In this document: in pieces, positions 12,858 to 24,399 of the stretch
Numbering within the stretch: position 1 is the first letter of the stretch
Layout: every line of letters starts with the position of its first letter
NCBI GenBank assembly: GCA_002104905.1
Contig: MCFE01000102.1
Span: forward strand, 62,001-126,000
Direction of reading: 5' to 3'
Length of the DNA stretch: 64,000 bases
Origin: Basidiobolus meristosporus CBS 931.73
Lineage: Eukaryota > Basidiobolomycota > Basidiobolomycetes > Basidiobolales > Basidiobolaceae
Program-made: the position numbers and the translations under genes
The notes under the pieces: generated by a model
Database searches by the model: none
The model's input: the letters and a program-made list of their open reading frames with translations, nothing else
Told to the model about the DNA's origin: nothing

Positions 12858-13590
12858 AGACTTGTTCTGTTGGATAGTGCCACATTGAGCCATGAGTGCC
12901 AAATAGTGCCATTGTGGGCCAGAAAGGCATAGCAGATCTAAATTTGGCCACAGAGTGTTCAACATCAATCTTCATTTTCATGCAAAGCAGCCCCTATGTT
13001 TCACCTATTGTGCTGGAGAAAATCCATTCTATGAACTTTTTTTCTGGATCAATGTTGTGCAGGATGTGAAAGAGCCCAGAAGGATTGAAGACATGCATCT
13101 GGTACTCAATGCCCATGGCACTCTGAGTCTAGCTCCTGTGGCTTGTATCATGTAACAAAAATGCATGGCACTATCTTGGTCCACTGGTACTATCAGGCAC
13201 TACATTTAAATATTAGCCCTAAAGTAAAACCTATATAAAGCATTTATAAGGCCAGATAGTACTAGTGGACCAAGATAGTGCGTGCATTTTTGCGGTATGA
13301 TACAAGCCACAGGACCTAAATTCAGAGTACCATGGGTGTTGAGTACCAGAAGCATGCCTTCAATCCTTTTGTGCTCTTACACATCCTGCAAAACATTGAT
13401 CCAAAAAAAAAGGTCAAAAAATGGATTTTCTCCAGCACAATGGGTGAAGCACAGGAGCTGCTTTGCATGAAGATGCAGAGCTATGTTTCATGCCTTGCGG
13501 CCAAGTATAGACTCACTTAGCCTCCTTGGCACACTATGGCATCATTTGGCACTCATGGCTCAATGTGACACTATCCAACGGAACAAGTCT
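12858..13590. mobile_element. foldback (palindromic) MITE, copy 1
   Basis: The ends AGACTTGTTCTGTTGGATAG and its inverse lie at the two borders, and almost the whole 733 bp is one inverted repeat around a short loop near 13220. Flanks are ATT at 12855-12857 and 13591-13593. The uninterrupted Tnp2 sequence is seen at 20010-20030, so the insertion is exact. No coding capacity. Confidence 0.9.
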
Positions 13591-15235
13591 ATTGCTCCCA
13601 GTGGAAAGCTTTTGCTTCAGCAGATACTCTCTATCTTAAGTATCTCCAGCTTCCTATTGATTCCATATTCTGGCCAATTACTTATAACTTGCCAACTTTA
13701 CTGAAATTGCATGCTGACTTTTGTATGTTCTCTCAGTGGAAAGATCATGTTCTTGGTGCTTGTGTTTGGGTAATAATAATGTGTGTGAGTTATGGAGTAA
13801 ATCCCCTTGATCTCACTCATTCAACAGCAATACAGTCCATTGTGCCCAGAACAACCTGCTATCATGCTAATGGCTGGGGTATCTTTAATGCAGAAAATAA
13901 CATGCGCTTTTACATGACTGACATTTACTGTTATCCCACTGGAAAGCATACAAAATTTATCTAGCAATGGATACAGGTAGCCATCCAGGTTAGACAGTTA
14001 TTTAGGCCCAGATACCAGTGCAACTACCATTAGATTATTGCTCTGATACAGTACAATGGGTGGCAGCTTCAGGTCAATGAGAATCAGTGGCCAGCAGGAT
14101 TTGCTGGTAGAGTACTTATTTAATTAGAATCCATCAAGTGCTAAAGCAAAAGCATGGTCATACATATCTTCAAAGTGGCCCTTACTTCTTAGCAGTTTGT
14201 AATGTTTACCATTGAATATATTGGAAATGTTTGCGCTTGATTGGTACTGAGTGCAATACTGTATAGCTTTGCAATATTTGTTGGACTGCATCAGCTTCCT
14301 CAGATGGGGTATGACCGGAATATATCTGGAGTGTGAACAATGTTTTACCTCAATGGTGGTGGATTCCTGACAATTTGGACATGTTGCAATGGTATCATTT
14401 TTAGATGTGAATGCCATGCAACTGTAAACACATGCTGGAATCAGGACAGTCTCTGGATCATATATTGCCAGCTGCATGATAATTATCCACTTGTACCATG
14501 TACACAGCAAGTTGCATCCTGGTATGATTTTGGCAAAAAGTAGTAATAAATTCTCAAAGCCCCAATTACTGATATTAATGAAAAGGCGCCACTTCTCAAG
14601 CCACAACATTACAACATTCACCAGTAGCTGGATTACTGGGCTCATATGAGGTGCTGCTGTTAGGGAGATAGGCTCAAAATCCATCAGTGAACCTTCTTTA
14701 TCAGAGCTATCACTCTGCAGGCCATATTCAGACGGCTGAGGTGGGCCTAAAGGCATCACAAACTCACCTGGCTCAGTTTGTGCAAGGTGACAAGGACGGC
14801 CAGGTGCCAATATAGAAGTATCAACTGGCCAGCAAGATAATGTTGGTACAGTAGTGACCAATGAATGGTCAAATATGACTTGGGTGGCAAAACACTGGCC
14901 ATGATCTTTGTAATACTTCCTATGCTGTGTGCATGCTTCATAGCTGAGAGGCTTGCCACAATAGTCACAGGGTCTTTTTTCTCTTCTCTTACAGTGTTGA
15001 GTCAAAGTTGTCTTGTCCATGGGGCTAACAGTTTGACCTTCAGCAACATAATGCTATTATATCACTTTTTGGTTAATAGTCTTGTGAACTCTAGACAGTA
15101 TTACATTTGAGACATTGAACCCACATGAATGTAAGATTGAATGATGACCCACAATAGTAAGCATTATAAATAAAGTTGTGGCCCCATATACACACATATA
15201 TGTAACACTATTTCCCCTTTGGTTTGACTTACCTC

Positions 15236-15602
15236 TGTTATGATCTGCCGCTTGAATATTTAAGTTAGATCAGTTTTTAGTCAAATCAATTGTTATATGT
15301 TTAGGTTATCAGTGTATCAGTATTTTCTATAAAATCAGTAGCATTAGTCAGCAAATGAATCAGCAGATCCTATCAGACAGAAATAGATACACTAAGTAGG
15401 ATCTTATTGGGTGATGATGATGCAGTCAAATGAGTCATCAGCAACAACCTACATTAGGAAATACAATTAGTCAGCAATTGATCAGGCAAAATGTATACAA
15501 GGAGCTGCTGGAACCTTAATAAAAATCAGTTCAAGTTTTAGTGAATACAATACTAGCTAAACTCCCTATTCCTCTACAACTCTTATACCAAGACTTGTAA
15601 CA
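15236..15602. repeat. 367-bp solo LTR between Tnp2 and ORF2
   Basis: The sequence TGTTATGATC...ACTTGTAACA interrupts the intergenic region shared with 21740 and 35085. CCTC (or ACCTC, sharing one A) flanks both ends. The short TGTTA...TAACA inverted termini and 4-5 bp duplication indicate a solo LTR. It lies in the presumed bidirectional promoter of CACTA copy 1. No related copy is visible in the window. Confidence 0.72.
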
Positions 15603-15617
15603 CCTCCATATCTACGC

Positions 15618-17670
15618 TGCCAAGAAATAAAGCAAAGTAGTCTGGTTCTCAACCAAACCCCACCTCTGATGGCAACCAAAGAATGGTTAGACAGCAGCTT
15701 GTTTTGACATTCAGTGCAACAAGCAGGGCTACATCCAAAAAAGGCCCTGTGGACAGTGAGCCCATTGAAGGAAATAATGTGGACTCCTCAGGCTCTCAGT
15801 CAAGTAAGCAATTGAGAACCTCTGCAGAGTAACAAGCTGACTGTTATGCTCAGCAGAATGTAGCAAACGCAGTACCCTCAGTTGAAGATCAGCAAGTGGC
15901 CATGATATCATCACCACCACCCATGTTAGCAAGTATGTTGTCAGCTCTTGTCAAGGCAATAATGAAGCAATCAGATGCAGTGGATGATAGGATAGATACA
16001 ATGGCCTAGAGAAATCAGGAAATAGTTCAGAAACAGGAAAAGCAGATAATATGTGTAGAGCAATCAATCCTCCAGGTAGAGAAAGCAGTATCTTTGCTGC
16101 AAAGAAGGAACTCTTGTAGCACAATGTCACAGCTAAGTGTTGAGCCATTTCCCAATGTAACAGCAGAGGAGCACTGTACAGTCTTTGAAGCACAACAACA
16201 GTGCCCAACAATAAAGCCCACAGAAAGACCTATTACAGCATGGGAGGGAGACAATGTGGTGTTTATACCAAAGCCTAAAAATCAAAAGACTATGAAGATC
16301 CATGAAGCCATTGAGTGCAATAATGAGGAGTGGGCTAATATACAAGAGGCTGTCAGAAGTCTAGAATGCCATCACCTTAAGGCCAGCATACCATGGGTCC
16401 ATCAGGAACTTAAGGCCAAGCAGAATACACTTGGCTTGTCCCACAAGCATTATCCTGGATTTGTGCTGGCAAATGGATTTTGGGCCAGCATTGGTATGCT
16501 AAGAAAGTATCTTAAGAGTAGCAGAAACCACCAAAGGCAGCAGAACAAGGGTGCAATGGCAAAAAACCAGTGGCATTCTCAAAAGCCCATTACAAGCAGG
16601 GCCAAAAGCTCAAGAAAAGTGTCAAAGAGATGTCAGGTAGCTTGGAGAGTGCCAATTAGGGACAAGCAGGCAGATATAGATGTACCAGCACAAGATTTAT
16701 CAAGGAAAAAGCGTAGTACCACTCAAGAAGCACCCTGTCAAAGTAGAAGTGAAGGACCTGGCAGTGATAAAAACCAGCCGCTTTTACAGGAGCCTATTGC
16801 AATTACGGTTGAGAGCTCAAAAAAGCAGAAAAGAAATGTAAGGTTGCCAGACAAGTGCCAGCAAGGGACAAGCAGGCCAATACAGATGCATCAGAGCAGA
16901 ATATATTCAGGAGAAGATGTAGTTCTTTACAAGAAGCACTCAGACAAAGTAGCAGCAAAAGACCTGGCAGTGATAAAGGAAAAGGCAAAGGGAAAAATAT
17001 CTACCCACGCCTGAGACAGGGAGGCATGTAGAATAGACTACAGTTCTCGCCAATTAACACCACAACCCTGGAACAGACTGAATCTCATCATAGCCAAGAA
17101 GAATTACCAACAAGAAAACAGCTGTCTTCACATGAGTTGGAAGTGCAGCCAGTTGAGCTACACTCCAGCAAGGTAGAGGAGTTTACTAAAAAAGGCAATT
17201 TGTGTACCACAGCCTCCACAGCCTCCATTGTTGACAAAGTGGAGATCCCACTGGCAGGCAAGGCTACAATGTCAAGAGCTCAAAAGACTATCACAAGGCC
17301 TTCAGTGGAATTTTGGAACATTAATAGGCACACCAAGAGGTTGCAGCACTTCTTAAAGAGCAGTGCTCAAGATAATGTACTGGAATATTGCAAGGATTTA
17401 TTGCAAAGACTGGCAGATGAGGTGTTAGACCCTGCAGCGCCAGCTGAAGACCACAATACATGGGAACCAGTGAATGAACAGTGGCATAAAACTGCAGAGT
17501 TGCCACCAAAGTCATGGAACCAAAGCATTACAGCAGAAATACTTATCAAGTGGTGGATATAAATGGAATTATTTGTTAAGTGTGGGGTTGGACTAAATGC
17601 TAGTGAAGGGTACGGGGGCTTGTATAGGTCAACACAATTGGCAATTGAGGTACAACTGAAGTTTCAATAG
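15618..17670 (+). pseudogene. ORF2 of CACTA copy 1
   Basis: This is a divergent partner of Tnp2 with no family I recognise. The start codon seen in other copies (ATG at 35093) is ACG here (15618-15620), with stops near 15640, 15829 and 16007. A 306-codon open stretch at 16094-17014 contains the conserved EEWANIQEAVRSLECHH segment and one complete 69-residue basic repeat, then a second repeat that continues only after a frameshift. A C-terminal block at 17137-17562 (LEYCKDLLQRLADEVLDP, EPVNEQWHKTAELPPKSW) matches 37032-37250. A helical, probably coiled-coil segment precedes the repeats. A role as an accessory DNA-binding protein is conceivable but is inference from CACTA biology. Confidence 0.75.
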
Positions 17671-18006
17671 AAATAAATCAATTTGTGTGCATGAAAAGTG
17701 AGAAACAGTTGAGTCCGGAAGTAAGGAGTGTGAAAAAGAGGCAATAGACAATCAATGCACACAAATGTAGGAGGCAATGGAGTGTCCAGGATCAGAAGGT
17801 GAGAAAATTGGCAGGGAACCAATCAAAAATCACTTATGCATTGCTGTGATAAAATAAATTTGACTACATTTTTTGTGAAATCTGGGGTGCAATTATTTTT
17901 CAACAGTCTCTGGACAGTGTCCTGACAGGATCAGTACAACTTAGTCACAGGACTTTAACTTTGCAACAGCCTTTTGACAGAATCATCTCAGTAATTTTAT
18001 GTAGGG

Positions 18007-18415
18007 TGATGTCATCAAGAGTCCTAGTGATGCCTGTATTGTCTAGAACCTTGTCATCAATAATCACCTGACAATTAAGCAACGTATTTGAAGGAAGTCA
18101 ATGGCTCATCAACAGATGATTGTTTCTTTCTAACACTTTCCCCTTATTGATTAGGAGTTGATTATTGCTTCTACCTTTAACAGTTACACCTCAGACCTGC
18201 CATCAAGAAGCTTTTCAGGGTAGTGCACAAGACACAAAGTGGCCATTGGAGACACTTGGAACACCTAGAGAGCTTGAGAAGCATGAGCTTTTATCATAGT
18301 GATACTGTGATAGAGACGCATGGAGCTTAGATCTCAAGATTATTGCACCCATCAGACAACACACAAACACATTGAGTTGTGTAGCTTCTCCCAGGAGTAC
18401 TTATATACCACCACA
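18007..18415 (+). repeat. gypsy LTR, 3' portion, after CACTA-1
   Basis: This continues the LTR begun at 9557: TGATGTCATCAAGAG..., then segments parallel to 31425-31600 and 38210-38861, ending TATACCACCACA at 18415 like the solo LTR at 38861. It is strongly diverged from the younger solo LTRs, consistent with an old copy that later received CACTA-1. Confidence 0.72.
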
Positions 18416-18959
18416 CTACTACTGGGTTTTAGCCATTCAGGAATGTTGACCAGACTGAAAGGGTCTAGTCAGTGGCCTGCTGGTGGTATCATGAATCCTG
18501 GTACCCCATGAAAAATAATTTGGTCCTGCAGGTAGATCTAATCCAGATCAACTATCAAGAACCCATTGGGAGACTGCTATATTACCAGCAGCTGGGATTT
18601 AATGACCATTTACACAATCTCACGACAGTGTTTTGCTAATTTTACAGCTAAATAAAGTTGATAAAATATAACAGTATTTGTACAGTGTTTTACCAAGGGT
18701 GGCATGTCATTGTGGTGGTCTTGGTGTGATTTACAACTATTTGAGTAGCACTAACTGGCCACTGCATCCATTTGCCTTATATAGCAAAAAACTTGACAGT
18801 GTTCTAACAGCCTCTTTGCAAGCCTCTAATGGCATTATCACAGCAGTATGGTAGCCTACAGTTAGTTCTGTATAATGTTACCATACCAATTTACCAAATG
18901 CATACTAACCTCTATAAAAATGCCCACCTGCCATAATTGACACACATCTATCACCTGAA

Positions 18960-21520
18960 CTTTACAACTTTTTAGCATGATGCTTGCAACATTGCAATAT
19001 ACCTAATATTGCAGGCAGCATATACATCTTGCAAATATATATTTGGTTACTGCCACTTCTGCTATAAATACCTCCTGAATATCCACAAAGAACTTTCTGG
19101 TATTTAGCCAGTATATTCCTACTCCCTTGTGGATTCTAGTCCCCTTTATAGGTGTGTTCTGGCTCTTGTTTGTGTAAGTTCCATATTGATTGAAGTAGAA
19201 ATTGGCTTGTGACCAAGAGAAATTGGGCACACCTTAGTAGAGTTTTCCTAATAAAAATTAGTTGCATGTTGTACCCAACCAAACTTTGCATTACTAAACT
19301 GATTACCCATGCATTGGGGCTGCTTAGCTTCTTAATGCCATAGTCATAGGTGTCTCCATGTACACATCTGTCCTCAGTATTCTCCAACTCTTTCTGGCTG
19401 TCCTTCATGTGCCAACTCATCACATCCATGACAACTTGAAGGTAATATTATTGATGAGATTGTGATATGGTGGTACCTGCAACTTGACTCATCTTCCCAT
19501 CTCCCCACATATCTGGTCCATAGGAAACTCCCAGAAGGTGAAGCAAGGGCCAGTATTCTCAACACACCAAGCAAGATGGAGTAGCAAATGGATACAGTAG
19601 CAGCAGATATTTATGCATTCAGCTTTATGTTTGTAGTATAGCTGCTCAAATACCATAACAAACTCTTTGCACAAAAGCTGTAAATGTGTCAAGTTTGCAT
19701 TTGTGATCTGCTTCTGGATAAATATTCCTATAATATCCACATATAACTCCTAAATCTTCCAAAGTACTCTTAATAGAGAGGGCTTCAAAGGCTGCTTAAA
19801 TATATACATATCCAGTTCATCCAGTCCTTGTACTTGTATTATTACATATGCATATAATGTTGATTGGAGCCTGTGAGAAGTACTAAGCAAAGTAGGTACT
19901 CTGTAATATCTTGCTAATTCTTTCAAATATCTCCCATATCTCAAAGGGCTCATTCAGCTTGAATAGCCCCTTGTAAACTTGGTCATCAGTATAGGGGTAT
20001 TGTTAAAAAGCAAATGCACGGCTCCCATTGGAAAGCTTTTGCTCCAACAGATACCCTCTATCTTAAGTATCTCCAGTTTCCAATTAATTCCATATGCTTG
20101 CAAATTACTTATAGCTTGCCAACTTTACTTCAATAGTATGCTGACATCTTTATGATTGTTCTGTGGAAAGAGGATGTTCTTAGTGTTGGTGTTTGGGTCT
20201 TAATAATGTGTGTGAGCCATGGAGTATGTCCCCTTGATCTCACACATTTGACAGCAATACCATCCATTGTGCCTAGAAATGCTAGCTATCTTGCTGATGG
20301 CTGGTGTATCTCCAATGCAGATATAAATATGTGCTTTTAGATGATGGTTATCTACTGTTATCCTGCTGGAAAGTACACAAACCTCACCCAGCAACAGACA
20401 CAGGTAGCTATCCAGGTTGGGCAGTGATTTAGGCCCAGACACCAGTGAGACCACCATCAGATTATTGCTCTGATACAGTAAGATGGGTGGCAGCTTCAGG
20501 TTGATGAGAATCAGTGGCCAGCAGGAATTGCTGGTAGAGTACTTGTTTAATGAGAATCCATCAAGTGCCAAGGCAAAGGCATGGTCATACATACCTTCAA
20601 AGTAGACCTTGCTTCTTAGCTGTATTTAATGTTTGCCACCAAATATATCTGATATGTTTGCACTTGATTGATACAGAGTGTGGTACTTTATAGCTTAACA
20701 GTATTAGTTGGACTGCATGAGCTTCTTTATATAGGGTATTACCAGAATATATCCGGAGTGTGAACAGTATCTTCCCCCAATGGTGGTGGATTCCTGACAA
20801 GTTGGACACCATGCAATGGTGGCATTTTTGGATGTGAATGCCCTACAACTGTTAACACAAGGTGGTATCAAGAAAGTCACTGGGTCACATGTTGCCAGCA
20901 GCATGACAGTTGTCCATTTAGATCATGTACATGGCAAGTTGCATCATGGGATGATTTTAGCAAGACATAGTAGTAGATCCTCAAAGCCTCCATAACTGAT
21001 ATTAGTGGAAAGATGCCACTTTTCTAGCCACAACATCACATCCTTCAGCAGTAGATGAATTACTGGGCTTACATGATTCCATATAGTATCATTGGCATTT
21101 TTTCCCCAGGTGTTGCCTCATTGCATAATGAGAATTTGCCAGCCACATGCAGGGTACTGTTGTTAGGGAGGATTGGCTCACAATCCATCAGTGAGCCTGC
21201 TTCTTCAGAGCTATTACTCTGGGTATCATATTCAGAAGGCTGGGCTGAGCCTAACAATGTTAGCAACCCTTCTGACTCAGTTTGGGCAAGGTGACATGTA
21301 CAGCCAGATACTGCTAAAGAAGTATCAAGTGGCTGGCAAGATATTACTGGTACAGTAGTGACTGGTGAATGGTAAATATGACTTGTGTGGAAAAACATTG
21401 GCCATGCTCCATGTAATATGACCTATGCTGTATACATGCTTCATGGCTGAGAGACTTGCCACAATAGCCATATGGTCTTTTTTCTCCTCACTTACAGTGT
21501 AGAATCAAAATTGTGTTGTC
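18960..21520 (-). pseudogene. Tnp2 transposase of CACTA copy 2
   Basis: The coding region runs from ATG near 21520 down to about 18960. The best preserved Tnp2 core in the window is a 130-codon open stretch at 20200-20592. It contains MYDHAFALALDGFSLNKYS, SCWPLILINLKLPP, SGPKSLPNLDSYL and CIGDTPAISKIASISRHNG, which are hallmark Tnp2 segments (D-G, P-G-P-K, G-D-x-P-A). The C-terminal part at 19136-19740 includes GPCFTFWEFPMDQICGE and KELENTEDRCVHGDTYDYG. Many stops and frameshifts elsewhere make it inactive. Confidence 0.85.
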
Positions 21521-21745
21521 CATGGGGCAAACAGTTTGGCACTCAGCAATAAAGCGTTATTTTATCACTTTTGTATCAATATTTATGTGAATTCCAGAAA
21601 GTCTTATATTGGAGATATTGCACCTACATGAATGTAAGATTATATGATGACCCACCATAGCAAGCCTTATAAATAAAGTCAGAACACCACATACACATGT
21701 AAATAGAACACCATTTCCCCTTGAGTTTAACTTACTTACGTATAT

Positions 21746-22980
21746 ATGCCCCCAAAAACAAAGCAGAGTTGTCTAGTTCCCACTCCTGACAGCAGCAGAA
21801 GAATAGTTGGACAACAGCTTGCTTTGACATTCAGTGCATCAAGTGGGGCTACAACTAAAAAAGGTCTTGTGGACAGTGTGCCCACTGAAGTAAATTATGC
21901 AGACTCCTCTGGCTCTCAATCAAGTAGACAATTGGGAACCTCTGCAGAGCCATAAGCTGACCATTATGCCCAGGCAGATGAGAATGTAGCAAAAGCAGAA
22001 TCTTCAGTTGAAGACCAGCAAGTGGCTGTCATAACACCACCATCACCTATATTAGCAAGTATGTTGTTAGCTTGTACCAAAGCATTAATGAGGCAATTAG
22101 GTGCAGTGGCTGATAGGAGAGATGCAATGACGCAGAGAAATCAGGAAATTATCCAGAAACAGGATGGGCAGATGCAATGGCCCAGAGAAATCAGGAAATA
22201 GTTCAGAAACAGGACAAGCAGATAATATGTGTAGAGCAATTAATATCCCAGGTTGAGAAAGCTGTATCTTTACAGCAAATGAGGAATTCAAGCAGCTCAA
22301 TGTCACAGCCAAGAATTGAGCCATTTCCAATTGTGACAGCAGAGAAACACTGTACAGTCTTTGAAGCACAATAACTGTGCCCAAAGATAAAGCCCACAGA
22401 ATGACCCATCACAGCATGGGAGGGAGACAATAAGAAGTTTATGCCAAAGCCTAAAAATCAAGAGACATTTAAGATCCATGAAACCGTCAGGTGCAACTTC
22501 AAAGAGTGGGCTAACATTCAAGAAGCTGTAAGAAGTCTAGGATGCCAACACCTTAAGGTCAGCATACTACGTGCCCATCAGCAACTCAAGGTCAAGCAGA
22601 ATGCGCTTTACTTGCTCCATGAGCTTTAAACTGGACTCAAGCAAGCAAACGGTTTTTGTGCCAGCATTGGTGTGCTAAGAAAGTATCTCAAGAATAGCAG
22701 AAACTATCAAAGGAATTAGAACAAGGGTGCAATGGCTAAAAACCAGCAGCTTTCTCAAGAGCCTGTTAGAAGCAAGCCTGAATCCTCCAAATAAGCGTTG
22801 ATGAGGCATCAAGTAGTTGGAAAAGTGCTGATAAGGGAAAAGCAGGCAGACACACATGCACCAGCACAACATTGACCAAGGAAAAAGAGTACTCCTACTC
22901 AAGCAGCACTCAGTAATAGTATCAGTGAAGGACCTGGCTGTGATCAAAATAAGCAGCTAGCTGGAGTCAGGCAGTAAGAA
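21746..22980 (+). pseudogene. ORF2 of CACTA copy 2
   Basis: ATG 21746 opens 69 codons (MPPKTKQSCLVPTPDSSRR...) before a stop. The frame continues broken through a segment with a 50-bp tandem duplication (about 22122-22221, RNQEIxQKQD coiled-coil-like motif), the conserved EEHCTVFEAQ-type region (22330-22374), and EWANIQEAVRSLGCQHLKV (22441-22629). One degenerate 69-residue repeat follows (22730-22960). The C-terminal block present in copies 1 and 3 is absent. Confidence 0.72.
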
Positions 22981-23256
22981 CTGTGAGTTACAGGCAATAG
23001 CTAATCAAGGCACTTAAGCATAGGAGGTGATAGAGTGACTGTGATCAGAAAGTGAGCAAATTGGCAGAGAACCCATCAAAAGAACTTTTGTTTTGTTGTG
23101 ATGAAAAATTTTGACCAAGATTTTTACAATACCTTGGATGCAATTTTTTTAACAGTCTTTGCATGGTGTACTGATGGAATCAAGTCCTCTTAATCACGGG
23201 ACTTAGAATTGGAGTTGGCCCTTTGATGGGATCATCACAATAATTTCATGGGGGTA

Positions 23257-23800
23257 TATTAATTTTGAGGCAAGCAAAACCGCAGTTTCCCTGAAACATC
23301 CATTGCATATTGTTCCAAATAAAGGCAGTCTTATGCTGATGATAAGGATGGGTATCAAATTGGTGAAATGCATACCTTGAGTCCAGCTTGGAAAATATAT
23401 TTGCCTCAAGTAAGGACAAAAAGATATATTGGATACTTGGAATTGAAAATCTATCATATTAGAGCAGTTTATTAAGAGGTTGGGGGTTCAAACAGGGTCT
23501 CTTGATTGCTAAATTTCCATCAGCATCATCAGTAAGTGCTAGTGTCAAAGGGCTGTTGAATGTAGTGCTAACAGGGGCTTGATGATAGGTCCTTAGTCAT
23601 GCTACTTGAGAACTATTTCATCAACAAGGTGTTAACATGAATATGGAATAGAGTATTGCCTCCTCCATCTTGACTCACCAGGTGTAGTTTCTAGCGTAAC
23701 AATGGATTCCAGAATGGTGCAGTAACTGTTCCTCAGTATGTCTTGGTTGCTCTCTATGGGCCACTCAATAACCAACTTGACTGATTAAAAATATGCTTGA
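23257..23800 (-). pseudogene. Ty3/gypsy reverse transcriptase remnant
   Basis: The minus strand, across frameshifts, shows the gypsy-type RT order: LVDEIV near 23620, DADG near 23540, NKLL near 23480, DFQFQVSNI near 23450, then FSKLDSRYAFHQF near 23390 and KTAF near 23320. The catalytic aspartate pair lies beyond the CACTA insertion point at 23256 and is not recognisable. It is short and decayed. Confidence 0.6.
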
Positions 23801-23804
23801 ATTT

Positions 23805-24398
23805 TTGGGATTGAAAGTTCAGGTAGCAGCAGGTAACAGTGATCACACTAATCCACAAGTTGGTATATTGATAAAAGGGAGGATGATTTATTATTGAACA
23901 ATTTCCTCCCTTATATACTTTTCTCACTTGCTAAGTGATTACTAATCTTGGTGTTCCAGAAGGTTCTGAAGATCAATAGAAATCTTGATGACATTAAAAT
24001 GAGCTAAGAGTATTCTAAGTAGGTGCCAAAAGATCCTAAGAGGCACAGCACATCTGACCAATCAGGAATCAATATTCTGAAGCCTGTGTAGCATTTGGAT
24101 ACCCCAAGTGGTATAGAAATCTTAGGGATGGTGACATAGACTGGTCAGGTGTAATGGGTACTGGCACAGGTACTTGCCTAATATAAAAGCATTATAGCTA
24201 CTAATTTTAAATAAAATGAGGGAAAACTCACGCAATAAGGTAAGCTGGTGTTATAGTCAGCCAGCCTATGGAAGAGTATTGATTAACAAAGACAAATGAG
24301 AAAAAACTGAAATAAGTGTAGTAGAGAAATAGGGAAGTAAAAAAATGGGAATGAGCACATCTGTTGGTGGGTGTCACTGTAACCACACCATGCTGGGT
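23805..24398 (-). repeat. gypsy LTR fragment, minus orientation
   Basis: In reverse this matches the 5' 560 bp of the LTR at 37803, from GTTACAGTGACACCCACCAA at 24395 down to the GATCACTGTTACC region at 23840, including the AGTGATTACTAATC and GTGCTGTGCC segments. It is truncated at about 23805. On the minus strand it follows the gypsy gag remnant. Confidence 0.78.
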
Positions 24399-24399
24399 T

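Larger units (their letters stand above)
10426..15020 (-). pseudogene. Tnp2 transposase of CACTA copy 1 (interrupted)
   Basis: The gene starts at ATG 15018-15020. The first 298 codons are open (to 14124). They have a C2H2-like N-terminus (CDYCGKPLSYEACTQH), a CPNCQESTTIEVKHCSH segment, and the DMYDHAFALALDGF motif that opens the Tnp2 core. Downstream the core is riddled with stops (13700-14120). The C-terminal part (12496-12857, then 11254 down to 10426) includes the DWMHWISIYSGGLLRPFLPR and GPCFNFWEFPLEQ segments typical of Tnp2/DUF4218 proteins. Two insertions split the coding region. It would catalyse cut-and-paste transposition if intact; it is not. Confidence 0.85.
9949..18006. mobile_element. 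CACTA/EnSpm-like element, copy 1 (complete, nested)
   Basis: The ends are CCCTATGAAAAATAATTTGG at 9949 and, inverted, CCCTACATAAAATTACTGAG reading back from 18006. Both flanks carry TGA (9946-9948 and 18007-18009), and removing the element plus one TGA restores a continuous gypsy LTR. It encodes a Tnp2 transposase on the minus strand and a divergent ORF2 on the plus strand. It contains three later insertions: 11255-12495, the foldback element 12858-13590, and a solo LTR 15236-15602. Without these it would be about 5.7 kb. The 3-bp duplication, CCCTA-type ends and Tnp2 together identify the CACTA superfamily. Confidence 0.9.
18504..23253. mobile_element. CACTA/EnSpm-like element, copy 2 (complete, 4750 bp)
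   Basis: The ends are CCCCATGAAAAATAATTTGG at 18504 and, inverted, CCCCATGAAATTATTGTGAT reading back from 23253. GTA is duplicated at 18501-18503 and 23254-23256. It has the same two-gene divergent layout as copy 1 and no large insertion. The host sequence appears to be a decayed gypsy element on the minus strand. Both genes carry multiple stops. The shorter length relative to the others comes mainly from a missing C-terminal block of ORF2. Confidence 0.88.

Noticed and set aside
12858-13590. Foldback element as a CRISPR-like or rRNA structure
   Set aside because: It is a single long palindrome with transposon-type target duplications, not spaced repeats or a conserved RNA.
18484-18494. TGGTATCATGA as an initiator-tRNA primer-binding site
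   Set aside because: It lies about 70 bp after the presumed LTR end rather than directly adjacent, and the surrounding element is too decayed.
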